NCBI GenBank assembly: GCA_947628705.1
Contig: CANRAZ010000009.1
Span: 1 to 51,101 of the forward strand
DNA from: an uncultured Lachnospiraceae bacterium
GTDB lineage: Bacteria; Bacillota; Clostridia; Lachnospirales; Lachnospiraceae
Length of the DNA stretch: 51,101 nt
Direction: 5' to 3'
The translations under genes and the position numbers were made by a program. Positions 1 through 7,448 of the stretch are shown here, piece after piece. The notes under the pieces are model-generated. The model was not told where the DNA came from and ran no database searches. It worked only from the letters and a program-made list of their open reading frames with translations. Position 1 is the first letter of the stretch; every line of letters starts with the position of its first letter.

Positions 1-124
1 GGCTGGCATACTCCCAGACAGGTACTGATGGATTATCTGCGGTCAGTGTAACAAATGTTTGACAAACCTACATAATTTCTAATAATTCCTTATGAGGTAT
101 AACGAAGTTCTCCGGGATATTCAT
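1..124 (-). pseudogene. possible gene start broken by an amber codon, cut by window edge
   Basis: Reading leftward from an ATG at 124-122, the sequence encodes MNIPENFVIPHKELLEIM, then a TAG, and the same frame stays open to the window edge (it continues VCQTFVTLTADNPSVPVWEY). The ATG lies two bases past the stop of the sigma factor gene, so a short downstream gene in its operon is plausible. I see no good ribosome binding site. About 40 codons is too little to prove coding, and on the plus strand other short frames are also open here. It could be chance, or a small gene with a nonsense mutation. I do not recognise the peptide. Confidence 0.2.
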
Positions 125-126
125 AA

Positions 127-1776
127 CTAAATTGGATATTTATAAAACAATATAGAAAATATCGACTTTTTTTGAAGAGTAGTGAGCGGTTTTAATTCTC
201 CGCTTTCAAGCAGTTTTTCCACTATCCTTGGTATCATCCAACCAGAACCGAGACTGTTCAAAGTCATAGCTTTTACTACTTCATGCATATGTTTCGGAAA
301 ATGCTTTTTGTCCTCTTCAAAAATCAAATCATCCATATGCTTTGCAAATTTTTTCACTTCATCGGGAACGGTTATCTTTTCCCTTGCAAATCTGCACCAT
401 GAATTAAATATATCTTCATCTTTGCTCAAAGTAATTTTTACTGTTGCAGGCTGTACCCTGTCCTCAAAAACATACTCCTTGTCGCAGAGACGTTTATATT
501 CTTCGGGAGAAATTTCCCCTTTTCCGCCTTTTATGAATTTTGCAAGAGACTCCCAGTCCTCGCTTAGATTATCCCTCCAACCGCCGCTTCTGTCCGAATA
601 TCGACAGTCCACCGAAACATTTTCAACGGAAATTTTTTCATTTTCATTGTCGATTTCATCGAAATTATCCCACGTTCTCGTCATAAAACCACACGCCCAA
701 TAAATATTTTCTTTCTGATCTTTTATGCTGAGATCGTCATTTACCACTGCCGTAGCTATAAAATTTCCGCCGTCGGGACGTCTTACAAGTAATTTGTTCC
801 AGTCATTTTCAAACATCTGAAGCGGCGACAGTGCAAGCATTACAACATTGTATTTAAGAAAATTCAAATCGTTTCCGTCACAGGTAAGTCCCCAACGTTC
901 GGGATCATTTTCAAAATTACGGAATATTTCCGGAAAATATTTTTCACAAAGAAACTCCGCAGCTTTGTTATAAATTTCACCATAGTCGAATCTTTGCCTG
1001 TTATCAACAAGATACATATTTGTCCTATACTTGGGATCCTTGGTATTGTCCAGTTTGTCGATGTAAGCGTATTCCACCAATTTTGAAAGAACATCGGCAA
1101 TATATACCTGCGGAACTCCTACCGCCCGTGCAATTTCAGGCAAAGTTTTCGGCTCGTGATAACACGCCCATGCAATATTCATTTTCAGGCGTGAATCAAA
1201 CATATCCTGCGTATCGCCCATGGGACCTGCTCCACCGTTGTGTCCCATATCGGTGAAAATAACCGGATTTATATCTGTGTTCTGCTCGTTGATATTCATA
1301 TTTATACCTTCTTTCAGTTTACTTCGTGCGTCGGACAAATGCCATTTTACAGTGCCTTGGGAAATATTCAGCTTATCGGAAATTTCTGCCACGGAGAAAT
1401 TATTATAATAGTGCATATAAATTACAAGCCGCTGACGTTCCGAAAGAAAGCCGATCTCACGGCGGAGGATCTCCTGCATTTCCGTGTCGTTATTATCCGT
1501 AATTTCCGGAGCGGGGGTCATTTCGTCAATGCTTATAAATCGTCTGCCGTTTTGCAGATTTCCGATATACCGTGAATAGACATTTCTTGAAATTCGGTAA
1601 ACATACCCATCAATATTTGCGATGTTATCTGCTTTCAGAAATGAGCCGTAAACTTCGCAGGTAATATCGGAAGCAAGTTCACGAGCCTGATCTATATTCC
1701 GCAGTTTATCCAGAGCAAAGCCGAATATTTTATTCATATACTGAAAAATCAGCTTGTCCGCAATTGCTTTTTTCAT
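127..1776 (-). CDS. ECF-like sigma-70 family factor with long C-terminal extension
   Basis: An RNA polymerase sigma factor of 549 residues. Residues about 10-75 look like sigma region 2 (core binding and -10 recognition), and residues about 110-158 form a clear region 4 helix-turn-helix (LSERQRLVIYMHYY, then SVAEISDKLNISQGTVKWHL). ECF sigmas usually end near residue 160-200. This one continues for some 390 more residues. Residues about 203-245 resemble a winged helix (TLPEIARAVGVPQVYIADVL), and the rest is unrecognised, with many aromatic and charged residues. No anti-sigma gene is adjacent, so the extension may sense a signal or restrain the sigma; that is inference. An AAAGGTG ribosome binding site precedes the ATG. 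The plus strand carries only shadow frames. Confident as a sigma factor; its regulon is unknown. Confidence 0.85.
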   Translation of the reverse strand: MKKAIADKLIFQYMNKIFGFALDKLRNIDQARELASDITCEVYGSFLKADNIANIDGYVYRISRNVYSRYIGNLQNGRRFISIDEMTPAPEITDNNDTEMQEILRREIGFLSERQRLVIYMHYYNNFSVAEISDKLNISQGTVKWHLSDARSKLKEGINMNINEQNTDINPVIFTDMGHNGGAGPMGDTQDMFDSRLKMNIAWACYHEPKTLPEIARAVGVPQVYIADVLSKLVEYAYIDKLDNTKDPKYRTNMYLVDNRQRFDYGEIYNKAAEFLCEKYFPEIFRNFENDPERWGLTCDGNDLNFLKYNVVMLALSPLQMFENDWNKLLVRRPDGGNFIATAVVNDDLSIKDQKENIYWACGFMTRTWDNFDEIDNENEKISVENVSVDCRYSDRSGGWRDNLSEDWESLAKFIKGGKGEISPEEYKRLCDKEYVFEDRVQPATVKITLSKDEDIFNSWCRFAREKITVPDEVKKFAKHMDDLIFEEDKKHFPKHMHEVVKAMTLNSLGSGWMIPRIVEKLLESGELKPLTTLQKKSIFSILFYKYPI

Positions 1777-1992
1777 TTTTATTCACCTTTCGCGCGAACA
1801 GTTTTTTGAACGTTCCATACATATAGTGCATGATATTTTGAAATGGTTGGGTAGGATAAAAAATTATAACTTCATAAGCTTTTTTATGGTAATCTTCATC
1901 AGGAGCAACATTGCTAACTGATTATGATAACTTGCTATTTTCAAAATTTCTGGTAGCAAACCTTGCCATTATTGAATCCTTAGGAAGAATCA
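1777..1992. other. AT-rich intergenic sequence with decayed-looking reading frame
   Basis: No intact gene. On the minus strand one frame reads MILPKDSIMARFATRNFENSKLS, a TAA stop, then about 50 open codons (starting SVSNVAPDEDYHKKAYEVII) up to the sigma factor start. The peptides look gene-like but I cannot name them. The sigma factor promoter must lie here. A GGAACGTTC at 1808-1816 resembles the GGAAC of ECF -35 elements, but it sits very close to the ribosome binding site and has no convincing -10. Confidence 0.3.
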
Positions 1993-2199
1993 TTAAATGT
2001 CAGCCTGCATCTCACATAACATTTCTTCATATTGCTCTGTTTTTTTCATTTCCATATTCATTACCTTTACTTTTTCTTTAAGCTGTTCCATTTTTGTAAT
2101 TTCACTCAAAAACTTACCGCATATAAATATAATAAGTCTACCGTCTGATTGAAGAGAATCTAGATGTTTTGAAAAAACATCTACACATTTATACAACAA
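1993..2199 (-). CDS. small hypothetical protein, possibly a gene fragment
   Basis: A 68-residue frame beginning at a TTG, 12 bases after the RNase G stop. The C-terminal half is charged and helical (KMEQLKEKVKVMNMEMKKTEQYEEM) and could form a short coiled coil. There is no clear ribosome binding site. It is more AT-rich than its neighbours and occupies the place where rplU (L21) normally follows this cluster. It may be the tail of a larger gene brought in by a rearrangement. I do not recognise a family. Confidence 0.35.
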   Translation of the reverse strand: MLYKCVDVFSKHLDSLQSDGRLIIFICGKFLSEITKMEQLKEKVKVMNMEMKKTEQYEEMLCEMQADI

Positions 2200-2211
2200 A
2201 GATTTAAATTC

Positions 2212-3411
2212 CTAATCCAGCAGCTTATATTTCAAAATCAGTTCCCTGATAGGCCTTAATCTTCTGTCTCTTGTTATTTCCACAAGACCAAGCTTTGTTA
2301 TATCGACAACAGTAACCCCCTTGTATCTTCGGCTCATTTCAACAAGTTTTCGGTAAAAGCACATCTCTTCTTCACCTTGCATGCTGATAAAATCAGCAAC
2401 TATTATTCCTGAAAGCTCACGAACCTCAAGCTGTCTGAAAATTTCTTCTGCGGCTTCAAGGTTTATCTGCATAAAGCCCTCTTTAAAGTTTTTTACTGAG
2501 GAACTTGCTTTTGCAGTGTTTACGTCGATTGATACTAAAGCTTCTGTCTGTTCGATTACAAGGTGAGCGCCGCTTTTCAGCCATACTCTTTCAGCGACAA
2601 TACTGCTTAAATGTTTTTTCATATCATAAAGCGCATCAAGGCTTAAAACAGTATCAGAATAAAAGGACAGCGCAGGCAGAACCTGAGGCTGGAACCTTTC
2701 AAGATAGTCCTTAAGCCGTATAAAGACATCAGGAGAATCAGTCACTATTTTATTACAGTCAAGCTGCGCATTGTCGCGAAGATTAACGATATATTGCGGT
2801 ACTGTACTGTAAATCAGCGATTTTGCTTTTCTTTCGGCAGCAGTTTTCATTATTCTGTTCAGCTCAGATAAATCATAGGTGAGTTCTTCCATTAGTTCTT
2901 CGTCAGATGCTGTGCAGGAATTTGTTCTGAATAAAATGTTCACGCCTTCGGTAAGCATCGAAGAAAAAACTTCTTTTTTGCTCTTTTTAAAAGCTCCGTC
3001 TTTGATTTTAGAGGAAAAGCTTATTCCGGTGTTTCCATTGTACTTAACAACAAACAGTCTGTTGGTAAACGCAAGCTCCGGCGAAACCGTCACAGGCTTT
3101 TTCCTAAAAGCTTCCTTAACTATCTGAACAGGTATGCAGTCTCCGACGTGCAGCTTGCCGTCCGGGTGGATCTTATCAGCAGCAAATTTAAATCCCTCCT
3201 TAAGCTGCATAAAGCACAGTGAAGACATGCCGATGTCAACGTAGGCGGCATTCAGATGAAGGATAATCCTGCTTACCCTTCCGACATAAATGTTTCCTAC
3301 GCCATAGGCATTGTCGGTTTCTTCAATATTGACCTTATCGATTTTTCCGCCGGTAAAGCCTGCGGAAACAACCGCTCCGTTTTTTTCATAGAAAATTACA
3401 GTATCTGACAT
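2212..3411 (-). CDS. rng: ribonuclease G/E family endoribonuclease
   Basis: An endoribonuclease of the RNase E/G family, acting on mRNA decay and rRNA 5' maturation in the cytoplasm. At 399 residues it is somewhat shorter than E. coli RNase G. An S1-like RNA-binding domain sits near residues 35-125 (GVGNIYVGRVSRI ... AAYVDIG). The two metal-binding aspartates of the catalytic core are present in SIDVNT (about residue 294) and VADFISM (about residue 337). An AGGAGCG ribosome binding site precedes the ATG, and the gene overlaps the TIGR03936 gene end by 16 bases, so the two are translationally coupled. In many Clostridia this gene is followed by rplU and rpmA; here it is not. Confident. Confidence 0.92.
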   Translation of the reverse strand: MSDTVIFYEKNGAVVSAGFTGGKIDKVNIEETDNAYGVGNIYVGRVSRIILHLNAAYVDIGMSSLCFMQLKEGFKFAADKIHPDGKLHVGDCIPVQIVKEAFRKKPVTVSPELAFTNRLFVVKYNGNTGISFSSKIKDGAFKKSKKEVFSSMLTEGVNILFRTNSCTASDEELMEELTYDLSELNRIMKTAAERKAKSLIYSTVPQYIVNLRDNAQLDCNKIVTDSPDVFIRLKDYLERFQPQVLPALSFYSDTVLSLDALYDMKKHLSSIVAERVWLKSGAHLVIEQTEALVSIDVNTAKASSSVKNFKEGFMQINLEAAEEIFRQLEVRELSGIIVADFISMQGEEEMCFYRKLVEMSRRYKGVTVVDITKLGLVEITRDRRLRPIRELILKYKLLD

Positions 3412-4196
3412 AGTGATACGCTCCTGTCCGGTTCGCCTCCGTAAAGCTCCATTCTATGTATTCTGAAGTCAGAAGCATTAAGGGAAAGAGACGACGCATT
3501 TAAGAAGGTTTCAAGGAAAAGCTCAGGATTAATGTTTGTTTCGCTTCCGGCGCTCAGACTGACAATGAATTTTATTCCGTTTTCAAAATCAGGCGCATGG
3601 AGCGAGGATCTATCTGCCAGCCCCTTAGTTACGACTGATACGGCGGACGGATTCCAGTAAATCGGCTTAAAGCCGCCATGCGAATAATCCCAAACCTCGT
3701 ATATGTAATCCGAGAGGCAGATTTCCTTCTCTCCCTTCTTGGTCTTTTTAAGGGCTTTAATTTCTTTTTGCGACATAAACGCATTAAGTGCGGGAATTAC
3801 ATTTCGGCAGGCTTCAAAACCGTCCTTAAGCAGTATAAGATAAACAGAACGGCTGATAAGCGACATCGCCGTTTGAAGCTTCCTGTTTGTCTCTCTGTCT
3901 TCAAGTCTTACCGCATCAAGAATTTCAATTCCTCTTGTCGTGAACCTGTTCAAAAGGCTGACTATTTTTCCGCATTCCATTTCGGTCGTAAGCTCGATGT
4001 CTAAGTATTCGCCGTCGCTTGTGATTCCAAGTCCCAGCGGCTGTGCAAAGCTTAGAATTTGATGAGGATGAAAGCCTTCCGTGTATTTAATCGGCAGATT
4101 TGCTCTGTTAAAGAGCTTTTGGAAATATCTCATAACATCGAGATGTCCGATAAAACGCATTGTATCGTATTTCGCAAATTTAATTCTTGCTCTCAT
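3396..4196 (-). CDS. TIGR03936 / DUF2344 family radical-SAM-associated protein
   Basis: A 266-residue protein of the DUF2344 family (TIGR03936), usually encoded directly after the TIGR03960 radical SAM protein. Its biochemical role is not established; the constant pairing suggests they act together. The hallmark N-terminus is MRARIKFAKYDTMRFIGHLDVMRYF. I chose the ATG at 4196 because GGAGGTGT lies seven bases upstream, inside the 3' end of the TIGR03960 gene. The two coding regions overlap by 17 bases, and this gene in turn overlaps rng. No odd features. Confidence 0.88.
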   Translation of the reverse strand: MRARIKFAKYDTMRFIGHLDVMRYFQKLFNRANLPIKYTEGFHPHQILSFAQPLGLGITSDGEYLDIELTTEMECGKIVSLLNRFTTRGIEILDAVRLEDRETNRKLQTAMSLISRSVYLILLKDGFEACRNVIPALNAFMSQKEIKALKKTKKGEKEICLSDYIYEVWDYSHGGFKPIYWNPSAVSVVTKGLADRSSLHAPDFENGIKFIVSLSAGSETNINPELFLETFLNASSLSLNASDFRIHRMELYGGEPDRSVSLCQIL

Positions 4197-6051
4197 AGCA
4201 GACACCTCCACCAAAGGTTGCCGCGCCGCAGCCTGAACACTTCTGTCTGCAGTTCGGAGTCACCGTCGCTTTCTTTGCATTCTCGTACTCTCTCATCAGG
4301 AAGCTTTTGCTCACGCCGACATCAATAAAATCCCACGGAAGAATTTCATCAAAGCTTCTTTCTCTCGTATTGTAAAATCCGATGTCAAAGCCGAGCTCGT
4401 CAAGAACGGTTTTCCAGACGTCGTATTTAAAGAACTCATTCCATGAATCAAAAATGCAGCCTCGTTTGTATGCTTCATAAACAGCCCTTGAGAGCCTTCT
4501 GTCTCCCCTTGCAAATACTCCTTCAAGCTCTGAGGTTTCAAGATCATGCCAGATATACTTTATGCTTTTGGCGTTAAGAGTTTTCTTTAGAGCCGCGCTA
4601 AGCTTCTGCTGACGTGCGTTGAAGGTCTCCTTATCCGCCATGGCTGTCCACTGAAAAGGAGTAAAGGGCTTTGGTATAAAGAAGGACGTGCTTGTTACAA
4701 CAGATACCTTGCCGTGGCGTTCTTCCTTGGGAAGAAGATAGTAGGCGGCCGCTATATCGTTTGAAAGCTCCGCAATCGCTTCGGCGTCCTCGTCCGTTTC
4801 AGTCGGCAGCCCGAGCATGAAGTAAAGCTTTACCTTGTTCCAGCCGCCTTTAAATGCAAGAGAGGCTCCGTTTAAAATGTCCTCCTTGGTCAGACCCTTG
4901 TTGATTACATCACGCATTCTCTGTGAGCCGGCTTCAGGAGCGAAGGTTACTGAACTTTTAGCCACGTCCTGAATCTTGCTCATGACGTCAAGGGCAAAAG
5001 CATCTATTCTGAGCGACGGGAGAGCTATGTTTATGTGCTTGTCCTTATATTCGTCTATCAGCCAGTAAACAAGCTCATGCAGCGCGGAATAATCGCTGGA
5101 GCTGAGCGAGCTCAAGGTTATCTCGTCCTGTCCGCTGGAATCCAGCATTTTCTTTGCTTTATCTTTAAGAAACTCAACGCTTCTTTCTCTTATTGGACGG
5201 TAAATCATTCCTGCCTGACAAAACCGACAGCCTCTGATGCAGCCTCTTTGGATTTCAAGCACTACCCTGTCCTGAATGGCTTGGGTAAGCGCGACAAGAG
5301 GCTTCTCGGGATAAAAGGTTTCGGAAAGGTTCATTTCAACCTCTTTTTTGATTTTTGCAGGCGCAAAATTGTAAATCGGTGAAAAGCTTTTGATCGTTCC
5401 GTCCTCATTGTAGACGCAATCATAAAATGCAGGTACGTATATACCCGGAATCCGGCATGCCATTTTCAGGAAATCCATTCTGCTTCCGCCGTTTTTCCTG
5501 TTTTCTTTAAAAAGCTCAATCAGTTCATAATATCTTGTCTCTCCCTCTCCAAGATAAAAAAGGTCGAAGAAATCGGCTATTGGCTCGGGGTTATAGGAGC
5601 ACGGGCCGCCTCCTATTACCAAGGGGTCGTCGTCAGCTCTGTCCTTTGCATAAATTGGAATCTGCGACAAATCCAGAATCTGCAAAATATTTGTGTAGCA
5701 CATTTCATATTGAAGAGTAATTCCGAGAAAATCAAAGATTTTTACAGGCTGCTGGCTTTCCAACGCAAAAAGAGGAATGTTTTTTTCTCGCATGATTTTG
5801 TCAAGATCGGGCCACGGAGAATAGACCCTGTCGCAGCAGGTGTCCTCTCTCTGATTAAACAAATCATATAAAATCTGTATACCGAGATGGCTCATTCCAA
5901 CCTCATAAACATCGGGGAAACACATACAGAACCTGACGTCGGCTGAGAAAACGTCTTTATTTACGGCGTTAATTTCCGAACCGATGTACCTTGCAGGTTT
6001 TTCAACCGACATCAGAATGTCATCGCTTAGAGCAAGTTTTGTCTCTTTCAT
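4180..6051 (-). CDS. TIGR03960 family B12-binding-type radical SAM protein
   Basis: A 623-residue radical SAM enzyme of the TIGR03960 family. The [4Fe-4S] cluster motif is near residues 270-278 (RGCIRGCRFCQ, CxxxCxxC). N-terminal to it is a cobalamin-binding-like domain (residues about 25-200, including ADDDPLVIGGGPCSYNPEPIADFFDLFYLGEGE). The C-terminus carries a second Cys cluster (NCRQKCSGCGAATFGGG), which could bind another iron-sulfur centre or metal. The substrate is not known to me. It heads the operon with TIGR03936 and rng. A sigma-A-type promoter about 190 bases upstream (6242-6270) gives it a long leader. Confident on family. Confidence 0.9.
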   Translation of the reverse strand: MKETKLALSDDILMSVEKPARYIGSEINAVNKDVFSADVRFCMCFPDVYEVGMSHLGIQILYDLFNQREDTCCDRVYSPWPDLDKIMREKNIPLFALESQQPVKIFDFLGITLQYEMCYTNILQILDLSQIPIYAKDRADDDPLVIGGGPCSYNPEPIADFFDLFYLGEGETRYYELIELFKENRKNGGSRMDFLKMACRIPGIYVPAFYDCVYNEDGTIKSFSPIYNFAPAKIKKEVEMNLSETFYPEKPLVALTQAIQDRVVLEIQRGCIRGCRFCQAGMIYRPIRERSVEFLKDKAKKMLDSSGQDEITLSSLSSSDYSALHELVYWLIDEYKDKHINIALPSLRIDAFALDVMSKIQDVAKSSVTFAPEAGSQRMRDVINKGLTKEDILNGASLAFKGGWNKVKLYFMLGLPTETDEDAEAIAELSNDIAAAYYLLPKEERHGKVSVVTSTSFFIPKPFTPFQWTAMADKETFNARQQKLSAALKKTLNAKSIKYIWHDLETSELEGVFARGDRRLSRAVYEAYKRGCIFDSWNEFFKYDVWKTVLDELGFDIGFYNTRERSFDEILPWDFIDVGVSKSFLMREYENAKKATVTPNCRQKCSGCGAATFGGGVCYESKN

Positions 6052-6241
6052 CTGAATTCCTTACCTGAAACCAAGATTGGATTTATTAAAGCGCATATGC
6101 CGCCCGTATCGCGCTTTTCGCCAGAGCGCTTTGATCGCCTTTTCATGGTTTCAAAAACAGTATTAACAATTTAATGTCTGCGTCTTTAGCTGTGTCCGTG
6201 CTTTCTGCCTGTTTGGGGAAAACACGGCTTTAACAGTGATA

Positions 6242-6270
6242 ATTTTAACATAATATTTTATTTACTTCAA
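6242..6270 (-). promoter_or_regulatory. sigma-A-type promoter for TIGR03960-TIGR03936-rng
   Basis: Read on the minus strand: TTGAAG (-35, at 6270-6265), 17 bases, TAAAAT (-10, at 6247-6242). Transcription would begin near 6235, leaving a leader of about 184 nucleotides before the ATG at 6051. Confidence 0.55.
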
Positions 6271-6284
6271 TTCAAAAAGAGTTC

Positions 6285-6328
6285 TTTACAAAAAAGACAT
6301 TATAAATTATCATTCTACATGGTAGAAT
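6285..6328 (+). promoter_or_regulatory. promoter with operator-like palindrome for the 6359 gene
   Basis: TTTACA (6285-6290), 17 bases, TATCAT (6308-6313) is a reasonable sigma-A promoter. Directly over the -10 and start region lies a perfect inverted repeat, ATTCTAC ATG GTAGAAT (6312-6328), placed where a repressor would block initiation. Its half-site ATTCTA also occurs in the palindrome of the BlaI-type gene promoter at 23156-23173. A GGGAGGAAC ribosome binding site precedes the start at 6359. Confidence 0.5.
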
Positions 6329-6358
6329 TATCATAAAAATTCCGGGAGGAACAAAAAA

Positions 6359-7306
6359 ATGGCATGGTGTCCAAAATGCAAAAGCGAATACCGCGAGGGC
6401 TTTACTGTCTGTGCGGACTGTAAGGTGCCTCTTGTGGAAAGTCTTGATGAAACGGAAAGGGAACCTCTGTGTACTTTTGAAGATGAAAGCATTGCGGAAA
6501 AGTTCATTGAATATCTTCGCTACTCTTCCATTTCAAACACTGTTGAGAATAATGAGGAATTTATAAGCGTAATAATTGAGAAAAATGACCGTCATAAGGC
6601 TTTGATGGTGATGCAGGCGTTTGTTAAGGTCGAAGACGGGCTTTTTGCAACGAAAAATATTGATTCTTCCTACTTTATCGGCAAGGTTGAGGATATTAAA
6701 GAAGCTTTTCAATCCGATGATACGGCCGGCGAATCCGCCGATGAATCTGATGACGGCTCAAATGCGCGCGAGTTGGCCGGCGGTGAAAGCTCTGACGAGG
6801 ACTCTGAGGAAAGCTCAGGTGAAAAATCGGAAGAGGAAGACGTCGGTTTAAGTCTTGCCCCGGAAAGGTCTGTTATCTTTGAATCCAGCTCCGTAAAGGC
6901 AGACGACAGCTATTCTACAGGGTTAATGCTTATTACCATTGCAATAATAGGCAGCGTTGTCGCCGTGGCTTTTCTTAAATCAATGAGGATCCAGCTGTGC
7001 GTTCTTTTCGGAATTATGTTTCTCTACGGTATATATTCGTTGAAAAAATCTGCCGACTACCGTAAGGCTGCGTTAAAGGAATCGGAGCTCTCCGATTCTG
7101 TACAGAAATGGCTTGCCGAAAACATTAAGGAGGCTGACCTCATCGCACAGGATAATATCTCTGAAAGCGATGAAGTTAATTATTTTAAACGGATTTCTTA
7201 TATTGAAAAGAAGCTTAAGGAGCAGTTTCCGGACCTGGAGGAAACGTTTAAAGATTCTTTAATTGATGAATTCTACGAAACTCTTTTCGGCGAAAACGCT
7301 GAGTAA
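6359..7306 (+). CDS. zinc-ribbon membrane protein, paralogous head to the 7449 gene
   Basis: A 315-residue protein of unknown function. Residues 4-21 form a zinc ribbon (CPKCKSEY ... CADCKVPLV, two CxxC pairs). Residues about 35-100 resemble the DUF2007 'putative signal transducing' fold (CTFEDESIAEKFIEYLRYSSI). Then comes an acidic, Ser/Glu/Asp-rich linker (about 120-165), two probable membrane helices (about 188-225), and a charged helical tail (about 230-315). Topology suggests a zinc-binding cytoplasmic head and tail on a short membrane hairpin. The head is repeated in the next gene, so the two probably belong to one pathway. It has its own promoter and terminator. Function not assigned. 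Confidence 0.85.
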   Translation: MAWCPKCKSEYREGFTVCADCKVPLVESLDETEREPLCTFEDESIAEKFIEYLRYSSISNTVENNEEFISVIIEKNDRHKALMVMQAFVKVEDGLFATKNIDSSYFIGKVEDIKEAFQSDDTAGESADESDDGSNARELAGGESSDEDSEESSGEKSEEEDVGLSLAPERSVIFESSSVKADDSYSTGLMLITIAIIGSVVAVAFLKSMRIQLCVLFGIMFLYGIYSLKKSADYRKAALKESELSDSVQKWLAENIKEADLIAQDNISESDEVNYFKRISYIEKKLKEQFPDLEETFKDSLIDEFYETLFGENAE

Positions 7307-7339
7307 TAGTCAATTTACATAATTTTCAAAGAAAAAATC

Positions 7340-7362
7340 GCAAAAAATTATTTATTTTTTGC
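7340..7362 (+). terminator. AT-rich hairpin terminator after the 6359 gene
   Basis: GCAAAAAA, a seven-base loop (ttattta), TTTTTTGC, followed by AATTTTCT. It lies 34 bases past the stop and upstream of the next gene's promoter. Confidence 0.5.
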
Positions 7363-7382
7363 AATTTTCTACCTTCATATTC

Positions 7383-7411
7383 TTGATTTAATGCAATTAT
7401 TTGTTTATAAT
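7383..7411 (+). promoter_or_regulatory. sigma-A promoter for the coiled-coil gene
   Basis: TTGATT (7383-7388), exactly 17 bases, TATAAT (7406-7411). This is the best consensus promoter in the window. The next bases, CATTCTATATG, repeat the ATTCTA half-site seen at the 6359 promoter, but without an inverted partner. AAGGAGG at 7434-7440 is the ribosome binding site. Confidence 0.7.
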
Positions 7412-7448
7412 CATTCTATATGCAACTATGCATAAGGAGGAATTGATA

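Larger units (their letters stand above)
6052..6358. promoter_or_regulatory. divergent intergenic region between the radical SAM operon and zinc-ribbon genes
   Basis: 307 bases with no gene. It holds one promoter in each direction, described separately, and a roughly 184-base leader for the radical SAM operon. The GC-rich part of that leader (6098-6150) has repeated GCGC blocks that could pair into hairpins. I see no known riboswitch in it. Confidence 0.55.

Noticed and set aside
1-51. Plus-strand frame reading GWHTPRQVLMDYLRSV then a stop, as a 3' gene end
   Set aside because: Only 16 codons at the window edge; other frames are equally open, so no support.
182-703. 173-residue plus-strand frame opposite the sigma factor
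   Set aside because: Ser/Phe-rich shadow of the sigma gene, no ribosome binding site.
1808-1816. GAACGTTC as a LexA/SOS box
   Set aside because: The Firmicute box is GAAC-N4-GTTC; here the halves are contiguous, so it does not fit.
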